Origin: CAVXXB01 sp963765585
GTDB lineage: Bacteria; Calditrichota; Calditrichia; JAJRVZ01
Length of the DNA: 64,000 bases
Assembly: GCA_963765585.1 (NCBI GenBank)
Contig: CAVXXB010000003.1
Span: 62,001-126,000 of the forward strand
Reading direction: 5' to 3'
Both the position numbers and the translations under genes were made by a program. The notes under the pieces are model-generated. The model was not told the origin of the DNA and searched no databases. It worked only from the letters and a program-made list of their open reading frames with translations. This document shows, piece after piece, positions 7,544 to 15,897 of this stretch. How positions within the stretch are numbered: the first letter of the stretch is position 1; every line of letters begins with the position of its first letter.

Positions 7544-8506
7544 ATGTGGGTTTCACTAAGTATTATTTTGGTAATCATATTTCTGGTGATATTGGAATAT
7601 CGTATCCGAAAACCCGATCAGTTTATTCTCTTTGAATCAGAAGGAAAAGTTAAGAGACGTAAAGCCCGCTTTTATCCCCGGCACTTCAGTCTGGCTCTTC
7701 CTGCCACAACACATTCAATTTCCTTAAAAGTAGAAACTGAGGCCAGGGGGAAATTACCTATCATTGTATCACTTGCTGTAACCATTGCCGCCTCAGCAGA
7801 ACATCTTTCTGCTTTAATCCGCGTGGGTGGTTGGAAAAAAGATGCGGTGATCAAAGCCGGAAAAGAACTGGAAGTACTGCTGCAATCTGCCATTTCGGAA
7901 CATTGTGAAAAATATGAGATAGAAGATCTTTCAACAGAAGCTCTGAATAAGCAATTAAATACCAAACTGGGAAAATCAGTTGCCGATCTGGGCATTAACA
8001 TTATCTCTCTAAGTATTCAGGCCGTTGATCCAGTCGATGATGAAATCGCCGAAGCGATGCAGCAACGTGAAGCCAGCCGCATTCTTGAACAGACCGAGGC
8101 CGAAAAACAGAGAGCCCGGGTCGCGGCAACAAAAGCAAAAATCGACGCCGATGAAAAGATTGCACTGGCCGAACATGATCTCGATTTGAAAAAATTCAAA
8201 TTACAGGAAGCACATCTCGCCAGAGAAAATGATATTACTAACCAGAAAGTGAAAGAAGATTTGAAACGACGCGAAATGCAACTTGATTTTGAAAAACAAG
8301 AGGTCGAATTATTGAGTAAAAATCCGGAACTCATGGTGCTCAGTCCGCAATTAACGCGCCTGGCTGAAGCCAGTCAGAATCTTAAAAATGCCCGGACGGT
8401 AGTATCACTCTCGCCACAACAAGCATCACAAGGCGGTCAGATTCTTGATCTGATCCAGGATTTTCTGGGAGGAATGGCCAAGGGACAGGGGAAGAAGAAG
8501 AATTAG
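7544..8506 (+). CDS. SPFH/Band 7 domain protein (flotillin/prohibitin-like)
   Basis: 320 residues. An N-terminal membrane anchor (residues 2-17, SLSIILVIIFLVILEY type) is followed by a basic patch and the SPFH domain to about residue 165 (RKARFYPRHFSLALPATTHSIS, VTIAASAEHLSALIR, ALNKQLNTKLGKSVADLGI). From about 170 to 265 there is a charged coiled coil rich in Ala, Glu, Lys and Gln (REASRILEQTEAEKQRARVAATK), then a flexible tail. SPFH proteins form membrane-bound rings that organise or protect membrane proteins. The start is supported by a gggagga ribosome-binding site. The TAG stop at 8504-8506 lies inside the first word of a heptameric repeat. The next gene lies 123 nt downstream on the same strand. 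Confidence 0.85.
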   Translation: MWVSLSIILVIIFLVILEYRIRKPDQFILFESEGKVKRRKARFYPRHFSLALPATTHSISLKVETEARGKLPIIVSLAVTIAASAEHLSALIRVGGWKKDAVIKAGKELEVLLQSAISEHCEKYEIEDLSTEALNKQLNTKLGKSVADLGINIISLSIQAVDPVDDEIAEAMQQREASRILEQTEAEKQRARVAATKAKIDADEKIALAEHDLDLKKFKLQEAHLARENDITNQKVKEDLKRREMQLDFEKQEVELLSKNPELMVLSPQLTRLAEASQNLKNARTVVSLSPQQASQGGQILDLIQDFLGGMAKGQGKKKN

Positions 8507-8535
8507 GAATGAGGAGTGAGGAGTCAGAAATTAGA
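8501..8535. repeat. heptamer array overlapping the SPFH stop codon
   Basis: Five in-phase words (aattagg, aatgagg, agtgagg, agtcaga, aattaga). The first word provides the last codon bases and the TAG stop of the SPFH gene, so the array has grown into, or defines, the 3' end of the reading frame. Confidence 0.65.
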
Positions 8536-8629
8536 ATATTTCAGATAGTGCTTTTTGCTCTGGAAACAAATATTAAATATTGATAACACAAAAGTTCATA
8601 GTATAAAATTCATACTTAACAACCCATTC

Positions 8630-11600
8630 ATGCCGAATAATAAAGACCTACATGATTTGTTTCAGCTCCGGGCGTTGAAAAGTGCCAAGGTTTCTGAAAT
8701 TAGTGAGGCCACCGCCGCTTCTCCGGTTCCTGTTGCAGAACGAGTAAATTTACATATTGGGAATCCGGTTCAGGATGGACGCCTGGTTGATTTGTATTAT
8801 CAGATGGTGACTGGAATTCAACCGGGGCCAAATCCGGAATTAGAATTATCAGGATGGGATACTGAGCATAAAGCGTGGCTAGAACTCATCAGAAATTCCA
8901 TAAGAAAAAGTGTCCCCTATTTGCCACGCGGCGGGTATTTACGGTCTGATCCCGGAGATGTAATCACCTTTTTTAAAAGCTGGCTTACAAAGGATCAACC
9001 TGAACCACTGGAATATGATTTTGGTGAAAAATCGGGAAAAAGAGAATGTATAATCGCCAGCGGCGGCATTAACGAAGTTTTACGTGTTATACTGCATTCC
9101 ATATCGGACTATCTGATTCACAAACCGGCCCACATTATTTTTTCCGGGATTAAACCATCCGGGTGTCTAAAGACATTTAAGGCACTCCAATTGTCGTATC
9201 TTAATTTAAAAGAGGAGCATCAGCTAAAAATATTATCCGGTTACTTCAATGCCAAAAACGATGAAGTCGTTTACCTGATCCTCGGACATCACATATCTGA
9301 ATTAATGCGTCGTGAAATCCGGCAAATATGCCTGCAACACCCATTGATGGTAATCGAAGCAAACGATACACCAAACCACCTTTCCCTGGCCCGTGAAGCA
9401 AAAATGCGTGATCGGGTAATTCGTATTTTGTCTCCTGCTACGATAATTCCCAATAAGACGAGACTACCGATTTCTTTTATTGCCGGAAATGCTGACTATT
9501 TGCGTGTATTCGAAAATGTACATTTTGAATTAAAGGGTACCCCGCCTGCCGCGGAGGTCGAACTCCTGTCATTTCTGATAAACAATAAAGAGGCTCCGGA
9601 AACTCTGCCGTTACCCGATGCCACAGGTGAAGAATCGGGATATTACACAACAATGGACCGGAATCTGGCGAACTCCGTGAAGTTACATGAACGCATAGGA
9701 TTGCAGTACACCGATCGAACTGCCACAATTGAGAAAATCAGCAATAAATATTTTAGCAGAACAGACAGAATACGTGACCGTTTTTTAAAAAAGTACCCGG
9801 CATCTTTACGGGCTGATGATCCCTACGCAAATCAGGAATCGTCTCAGGTCTTAGCCGAGTTTTTGACCGATATCCGGACAAATACAAATCTGAACCAAAT
9901 TTATGAGTCATTTCTGTCCGCCTTTATTACCCATCATCCACAATATGATTTCGACAAATGCTTTGTATCAAGCGGCTCCTCACGAACCGCACTGAGTCTT
10001 CTGGGTTTTCAATGTGGCATTAAAACGGCCATTGTGCCTGATCTGAGCTGGACATATCACCACTGCTTCCCGGAAGTAAAAACTGTTCCCCTGACAGAAG
10101 ATCTGATGCTCGATGAACAGTCTGTTTTAGACCAGGTCCGGGATGTATCGAACTCGTCGTCATCCGGTCAGTTGGCATTAGTGCTTAATAATCCTCACAA
10201 TGCCAGCGGCAAAATTTTTGATGAATCTGTACTGAAAAATTTATTAATAAAACTACTTACGCAGAAAATATTTGTGATTGACGATTTGTCATATGAGAAT
10301 GTAGCACCGGCAAAAAACCTGAGGGGACCCAAAACATTGAAGCAGATCGCCCTCGATCTGCGGAAAACAGGTGTTCTCAATGATCTGGATTTGCAATACC
10401 TGATCAGCGTTCACTCACTTTCAAAGACTGATTGTTTTGCCGGGGGCAGACTATCGGTTATTGAAATTTTACATCCCGGATTACACAGCGAGTATAGCGA
10501 AATTAACAATAATATCGTGCCAAACTACATGGCAATATTTCTGGCGTATATGTTCTACCGCAACCCGCCAGATCAGGTACGGACCTTCTGGACTTTACGC
10601 AATGAGATCATGGATGAACGCATGAGAGCGCTCGAGCAGGCAGAAAATGAACTGCCGGCAGACCGTAACCTGTTCAATATCAAAATTATCCGTCCTATGG
10701 GCAGCATGTATCCACATCTGATTGTCACAGATCTTCCTAAAGGTATATCTCTGGATTGGCTGGCATCCGGGTTGGCACGTCGTGGTATTGGACTGGTTCC
10801 GCTTACCACATTTAGCCGCACCGGAAAAGGATATGAACTGGCCAGAAAAACCTTTCGATTAACTCTGGGAGGTAGTTCAGATCATGAAGAACTATTCCGG
10901 AAGACTCGACGAGTATTAATCGATCTGAATCGTCTGATCAAAGAGGAATCAACCAGATATAATTTAAATCTCTTTCCGCTGCGTAAATTAAAATATCGCC
11001 CGGAGAAATATTTTCCGGAAGCTATTAGCATGTGGAATGATATTACAGATAAAGTAATTGTCGACGCGCAATTACTGTTTGAAAAAAAATGCCGGCAAAT
11101 ACCAGCCCTGTCCGGTGACGATTCACTGGCCAAAAAATTTAGCACTGATTATTTACCATCCCGTCTGGAGATTCTTAAAACCAGGTTGGATGATCAGATA
11201 AACATTAAATCTGCATTCTTGTCGGAGATATCAGAGAATCCGCATCATCAGATCGAAGCCCTCTTAAAACAGGAACTATATAAAGAAAATATTGAAATTC
11301 GTGCGGAGAATTTTCGTCACCGGATGTTTGACAGAACGGTACATCCCACACAAAATTACGCATTAAAAGTTGATTTGACAGCAAACCTGTTATTTGAGGC
11401 TATTCTTAGCGGGCAACTTCCGGACCGGCAGACAATTGGTCATCTCATATCTGAATTAGTAGCCGAATACCTGGGTCTTAATGTTCCCATTCGCGCAGTG
11501 GAAGAAGGAAATGAACTGGTCATGGATCTAAAGGCCGTATTATTGGCCGAGGAACATACCCGCTGGAATTCCATGGAATCCGTTACGCCATACTTGCTTT

Positions 11601-14041
11601 CCTTCTGGGGCGACTGGGATGGCAGTACAAGACCATCCGGACAGGGACATCTTCTGGTTTCTGCTGTTTTACTTGAAAATGTTCGCCAACTGTCTGAGCT
11701 GGTAAAGTCTTTAAACAAAAACTCACCGGAAGTCCATATCCCGGCAGACATATTAGCCGAAATTCAAAATCTGGATTCACGAACCATAAAATTCTGGAAA
11801 TTGTTTCATCGCATCAATATTTTGACCAATCAACTGGAAAAACGATATCGCAGCGTCTTACCCCACAATTTTAGTAGTTCTAAGCTGAGAAAGATTGCAT
11901 CACGTTTTAAAGTGGTCCGGGATCCTATCAGGGCGTTATGGCAACATAATGACCGTCTTGAAAAAAAGATGCTTGATCTGCGCAAGCAACGCCATGATTC
12001 TATGGAATATTATTTTGCCCTAAATAAACGTCTGCGTAAACTCTTATTTGAAAATATATCCTTATTCGGTGCATCATTCCATAATCCCCGATTTGCAATA
12101 AAAGCCGGACTATACCGCAGTCCATTACGACGATTCAATCTAACACCCCGGATCCATCAGAATATGATCACATCAACAGATCAGTTCGCGATCGACACCA
12201 CAGTTCATAACATGATGGAAATAAATGAAATCTCCGGGAAATACGGAAATCCGGGAATGATTCAGGCGTTACAAATTAGTATGTCAGACCGGCCCGAGGC
12301 ATTAATCGCACTCGACCAGAAGATCCGATCTTACCGGGAAAATTTATTACGCGAGCACCCGGATCTTCAGGTGCCAAATATTTGGCTCATTCCCCTGTTT
12401 GAGGATGTCGAAACGGTACAAGGTTTAGGAAAATATCTGGACCGGTTATGGGAATACAGTATTGCCAGTAGAAGAATCGATCAGGATACGGCTGACCGGT
12501 TTGCTGAAATGATTTGTGAAATTTTCATTGCCGGCTCTGACCTGAGTCAGCAAGTGGGTCAATCAACTGCTGCATTTTTATTTAAAGATGCCAAATTGAA
12601 AACCATACAATGGTTAGCTGAAAAGGGTCTTAGCGACAGAGTTCGTATCAAACTTGGCAGCGGTGAACCGATGCAACGCCAGGGTGGCTATTATAAATCG
12701 GCACTAACCAGAAATCCATTTATAAATAGCCGCAATTCACGGATACGCATGACACAAAATTTGAGTCCGGCCGCACAAAAGAGCACCGAATATGCCAAGA
12801 GCCCCTTGCAGGGTATTATGTCCACCGGTGATTTAAGAACATTTCAGAGTCGTGTTTTTGAAAAAATAAAATTTATTCCAACGGCAGAGCGAGCACGCCT
12901 GCTGCATCATATAATGAAAGCACAGGAATTCTATCAGAACGAACTTTTCCGGATAAGCGAACCATTTCTTGAAACACGACTGGCCTTCGAAGAGAGAGGA
13001 TTTCAGGAACTGGAGCGATTATCATTTGGACAACGAGATCCTATTTATTCAGATTTCACGGATCTGGTGACGCAAAATTTCCGCCGAATATTGTATGGCA
13101 GCGATGATGATGTAGTGGGTATTCATGTTATCTCATATTTTATTTCACGGACCACACCAGCGCTTCGCGACCGTCCAACGGTAAGACCTACCCGGGAAGT
13201 GACCTCTGACCGTGGACAGAGAATTATTCAGCGTATTGCCCAGACATTACCCATGTCACGTCATGGCACGCTATTAAGGGCTATCGGACATAATCGTGCC
13301 CAGACTCTCATTCTTGGTATAAATCAGCTAACTACGGGCTTATTTCGTGCCCTTGATGAATTTGCAGCTACGCAAAGCACCTATGAAGATGGCTTGGCTT
13401 TGATAAATGACAGAATTTTACCAAATCTTCCCGTTCAGGAAATATTGCATAGCCTGCGAATTTATCACGAACCAAGCCATACATATCTGAAGAAAATGGC
13501 ACGGGGGTTTCCTGCAGAAAATTCTGCGTTTCTCTATCTACGCGAAGAATTGGATAGTATGAATAAATATATCGGGATTTTTCAGAAAGAATTTCTGAGA
13601 CGTCACGGTCTGAATATAAATGAATTCTTCGATGGCAATATGTTCAAGCCTGATCTGTTACCCACAATCAGACCATCTCTGGCCGTTTTACTTCAACCTG
13701 ATCTCTTTAATACATCCGAAGAAAAACTGATTGAACAAATTAGTGGAAAAGTCGACAGTGACTGGAACGAGGAAATTCGTCCGCTTCTGGAATTGCCATT
13801 AGCCATACAAAACTGGCGTCAACAGACATGGGAATTAATTGAGAAGCCCATTTTTACACAGGTGAAAAGTTTTGTTGAATTGGCCCACGCACTTAATACA
13901 CTAACTGCCGGACAATCGCAAAAGGATGCCGGTCTGGCGATCAACCCGTCAAAGATGTTAAGAATGAGTTCAAATATTACCTCCCTGCTATCGGGTGTAC
14001 GTGATGATTCGATGCGTCAATTCCTTAGCCTCTGTGGTTGA
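8630..14041 (+). CDS. giant fusion: inactive aminotransferase fold + aminotransferase + PEP-carboxylase-like region
   Basis: I use ATG 8630 (MPNNKDLHDLF); the longer TTG reading from 8555 adds 25 residues without a ribosome-binding site. About 1,803 residues up to a frame break near 14030, after which the end continues in another frame to 14216. Region 1 (about 40-345) has the fold-type I aminotransferase pattern (VNLHIGNPV, YLPRGGYL, ILSPATIIPNK) but lacks the PLP lysine. Region 2 (about 395-755) is complete: SSGSSRTAL, NNPHNASGK, FVIDDLSY, SLSKT with Lys599, GGRLSV and the late TFRLTLGG arginine. Region 3 (about 780 onward) matches bacterial PEP carboxylase along its length: TVHPTQ with His905 (TAHPTE in the family), GDWDGS at 994-999 (GDRDGN), IPLFEDVE, AGSDLSQQVG (GYSDSxKDAG), GSGEPMQRQGG (HGRGG...GRGG) and LLRAIG. 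Several PEP-binding residues of PEPC are replaced, so carboxylase activity is doubtful. Confidence 0.72.
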   Translation: MPNNKDLHDLFQLRALKSAKVSEISEATAASPVPVAERVNLHIGNPVQDGRLVDLYYQMVTGIQPGPNPELELSGWDTEHKAWLELIRNSIRKSVPYLPRGGYLRSDPGDVITFFKSWLTKDQPEPLEYDFGEKSGKRECIIASGGINEVLRVILHSISDYLIHKPAHIIFSGIKPSGCLKTFKALQLSYLNLKEEHQLKILSGYFNAKNDEVVYLILGHHISELMRREIRQICLQHPLMVIEANDTPNHLSLAREAKMRDRVIRILSPATIIPNKTRLPISFIAGNADYLRVFENVHFELKGTPPAAEVELLSFLINNKEAPETLPLPDATGEESGYYTTMDRNLANSVKLHERIGLQYTDRTATIEKISNKYFSRTDRIRDRFLKKYPASLRADDPYANQESSQVLAEFLTDIRTNTNLNQIYESFLSAFITHHPQYDFDKCFVSSGSSRTALSLLGFQCGIKTAIVPDLSWTYHHCFPEVKTVPLTEDLMLDEQSVLDQVRDVSNSSSSGQLALVLNNPHNASGKIFDESVLKNLLIKLLTQKIFVIDDLSYENVAPAKNLRGPKTLKQIALDLRKTGVLNDLDLQYLISVHSLSKTDCFAGGRLSVIEILHPGLHSEYSEINNNIVPNYMAIFLAYMFYRNPPDQVRTFWTLRNEIMDERMRALEQAENELPADRNLFNIKIIRPMGSMYPHLIVTDLPKGISLDWLASGLARRGIGLVPLTTFSRTGKGYELARKTFRLTLGGSSDHEELFRKTRRVLIDLNRLIKEESTRYNLNLFPLRKLKYRPEKYFPEAISMWNDITDKVIVDAQLLFEKKCRQIPALSGDDSLAKKFSTDYLPSRLEILKTRLDDQINIKSAFLSEISENPHHQIEALLKQELYKENIEIRAENFRHRMFDRTVHPTQNYALKVDLTANLLFEAILSGQLPDRQTIGHLISELVAEYLGLNVPIRAVEEGNELVMDLKAVLLAEEHTRWNSMESVTPYLLSFWGDWDGSTRPSGQGHLLVSAVLLENVRQLSELVKSLNKNSPEVHIPADILAEIQNLDSRTIKFWKLFHRINILTNQLEKRYRSVLPHNFSSSKLRKIASRFKVVRDPIRALWQHNDRLEKKMLDLRKQRHDSMEYYFALNKRLRKLLFENISLFGASFHNPRFAIKAGLYRSPLRRFNLTPRIHQNMITSTDQFAIDTTVHNMMEINEISGKYGNPGMIQALQISMSDRPEALIALDQKIRSYRENLLREHPDLQVPNIWLIPLFEDVETVQGLGKYLDRLWEYSIASRRIDQDTADRFAEMICEIFIAGSDLSQQVGQSTAAFLFKDAKLKTIQWLAEKGLSDRVRIKLGSGEPMQRQGGYYKSALTRNPFINSRNSRIRMTQNLSPAAQKSTEYAKSPLQGIMSTGDLRTFQSRVFEKIKFIPTAERARLLHHIMKAQEFYQNELFRISEPFLETRLAFEERGFQELERLSFGQRDPIYSDFTDLVTQNFRRILYGSDDDVVGIHVISYFISRTTPALRDRPTVRPTREVTSDRGQRIIQRIAQTLPMSRHGTLLRAIGHNRAQTLILGINQLTTGLFRALDEFAATQSTYEDGLALINDRILPNLPVQEILHSLRIYHEPSHTYLKKMARGFPAENSAFLYLREELDSMNKYIGIFQKEFLRRHGLNINEFFDGNMFKPDLLPTIRPSLAVLLQPDLFNTSEEKLIEQISGKVDSDWNEEIRPLLELPLAIQNWRQQTWELIEKPIFTQVKSFVELAHALNTLTAGQSQKDAGLAINPSKMLRMSSNITSLLSGVRDDSMRQFLSLCG

Positions 14042-14216
14042 ATTTCTGACTCAATTTCCGGAATCCTCAGATCAGGTTCCAATCAATATTTTGCGTGCCC
14101 TGGAGGATGTTGAAACAATCATCAAAATTGAAGAACAGGCATTAAGCAAAAAAGAGCAGGATGCATTGCGATTTTATATTTTACAGATGGCACGCCTTGC
14201 CGGTGAGAATGGGTAG
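13995..14216 (+). other. out-of-frame C-terminus of the giant fusion protein
   Basis: This frame, one base off the main one, reads SVVEFLTQF ... EEQALSKKEQDALRFYILQMARLAGENG and stops at 14216. Its end resembles the conserved PEP carboxylase C-terminus (VEQAL ... AGMRNTG). The main frame by contrast stops at SLSLCG without this end. The simplest reading is a single-base indel at about 14020-14040, so the real gene is 8630-14216. The alternative is a separate 73-residue gene starting at GTG 13995, which would overlap the main frame by 47 nt; I think this less likely. Confidence 0.65.
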
Positions 14217-14391
14217 GGACGTATTACATGTGTCCTGTTTGTGGTAATTGTAAAGAATTCCATTTTTTTTAATAAAAATGTCATCTCGAAGAGATCTTCC
14301 AGGATTTTTTACACATAGATAACGAGAAGATTCCTGCGGAATGACTTCTATGATTGACTTGAAGTTTTAAGGTTTATTAGTGGAATATTTT

Positions 14392-15738
14392 CTATCCGGG
14401 AACGGATGGGTTCAAATCAAACACGCGCATCTTTTCGCGGAGTGTTGTTCGAGAGATATTCAGAATTTCTGCTGCACGAGATTTATTTCCATTAGTACGT
14501 GATAACACTTTTTTAATATGTGCTCTTTCAATATCCTGTAATGTACAGTTTCCCAACACATCTATTTCGGCCGGATTCTTGCGTGCGTCCAAATCAAGAA
14601 AAGGCAAAGTCTCAACCGCAATACTTCCTTTGCGTGTAATCAGGACTGCCCGTTCAATCAATAATCGCAATTCCTCAACATTTCCCGGCCAATGATATTC
14701 TTTTATCTTTTTTTCCGCCTCTGGCATCAAATCTTTTACTTTATGATCAAACTTCCGGTTAAACAGTTGAATATAGAAATAGGCGATTGGTAAAATGTCT
14801 GCCTGGCGCTGACGTAATGGCGATATTACCAGTTCGAATGCACGCAGGCGGAAAAATAATTCGCGGGAAAAATGATCATAATTCAAAAACGTTTCCAGAT
14901 CGAATTCTGTAATTCCGATTATTCTGGTGTTTGATTTCTGGTCTATTTGAGAATTAATTCTTCTAAAATTTCCAGTATCCAGATAAAAAAGCAATCTATG
15001 TTGCAGTTCACTATCCAGGGTTTCTATATGCGTCAGGACCAGTGTACCATCTTGTGAAATCTCAAGATAGCCAGCCGGTTCAGCATTTTTATCTGGCGAA
15101 TTTTTCTCCTCACCAAATAATTGTTTGAGCAATTCTTGTGAAGAAACCATTTTACAATTAATTACATGAAACGGCTTTGTCGCATCATTACTTTTAAAGT
15201 GTATCAATCGGGCAATATATTCTTTTTCCGTTCCCTTTTCACCGCGTATTAAACAATGGGTTTTTCGGGATTTAGAAATCACATTAACAAAATCATTAAT
15301 CTGCTTAAGTGTTTTACTTTCTCCAACCAGCGGCAGATCATGTTCATTGCTTACAGATTCGGCGTAAGATTGAAAACGGGACCGGGTCGGAATTGCGGTA
15401 TTGTAAAGCAATAACTTTAGATTATGCTTATTGGGAGGGGTAACTATTTCTTTAATCATTCTGGGTTGCACTGATTTAGGCAAACGAACTGCGGTCTGAG
15501 CCACATTAAAAATAGCCAAACCCGTTTTTGAATTATTAGCCAGATAACGGGTTAATCCTTTGGGGAATTTCCCCTTGGAAAACTCAGGTTGCCAGATAAT
15601 CAGATCCAGATCCATTCTTACAAACTCAGGACTATCTATATCTGAATGAGTAAGGATTTGTGTTTGAATATCTGATTCTTCGCTTAGCTTTTGAAAGCCA
15701 CTAAAGCTCTTAATGGCCAGACCAATACGTAAAACCAT
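14392..15738 (-). CDS. degenerate NtrC-type regulator with Fis-like DNA-binding domain
   Basis: 448 residues with the layout of a sigma-54 activator: an N-terminal receiver-like region (1-120) without the conserved acidic pocket, a central AAA+ domain (about 135-375) and a C-terminal Fis-type helix-turn-helix (NKSRAAEILNISRTTLREKM). The key catalytic motifs are changed. Walker A reads GEKGTEKE instead of GExGTGKE. The sigma-54 contact loop GAFTGA, expected after LFGEEK, reads NSPDKN. The Walker B segment reads DGTLVLTHI instead of GGTLFLDEI. WPGNVEEL and the R-finger segment FFRLRAFELVISPLRQR are kept. It may therefore bind DNA without ATPase-driven sigma-54 activation. A good AAGGGG ribosome-binding site precedes ATG 15738. 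It is convergent with the giant fusion gene. Confidence 0.82.
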   Translation of the reverse strand: MVLRIGLAIKSFSGFQKLSEESDIQTQILTHSDIDSPEFVRMDLDLIIWQPEFSKGKFPKGLTRYLANNSKTGLAIFNVAQTAVRLPKSVQPRMIKEIVTPPNKHNLKLLLYNTAIPTRSRFQSYAESVSNEHDLPLVGESKTLKQINDFVNVISKSRKTHCLIRGEKGTEKEYIARLIHFKSNDATKPFHVINCKMVSSQELLKQLFGEEKNSPDKNAEPAGYLEISQDGTLVLTHIETLDSELQHRLLFYLDTGNFRRINSQIDQKSNTRIIGITEFDLETFLNYDHFSRELFFRLRAFELVISPLRQRQADILPIAYFYIQLFNRKFDHKVKDLMPEAEKKIKEYHWPGNVEELRLLIERAVLITRKGSIAVETLPFLDLDARKNPAEIDVLGNCTLQDIERAHIKKVLSRTNGNKSRAAEILNISRTTLREKMRVFDLNPSVPG

Positions 15739-15848
15739 ATGCCCCTTGCAGAGATTATTATAACATAGTAATCGTCATAAAAAGGACAGACGTTATTACA
15801 TTTTAAGAATTTTTCTTGAAGTTTTGTAAGGGGGGAAGATCCAATTAA

Positions 15849-15875
15849 TGTAGTCCATCTTTGAGATGGACTACA
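15849..15875. repeat. palindrome with 12-bp arms
   Basis: Arms tgtagtccatct and agatggactaca around ttg, with a further partial copy of the arm just after it (ggactacatc). It lies just downstream of the transketolase stop codon; no clear T-run follows on the minus strand, so a terminator role is possible but unproven. Confidence 0.55.
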
Positions 15876-15897
15876 TTCTGGACTACATCATATAAAA

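Noticed and set aside
13995..14216. Independent 73-residue gene starting at GTG
   Set aside because: It overlaps the giant gene by 47 nt in another frame, has no ribosome-binding site, and its end matches the expected C-terminus of the upstream protein.
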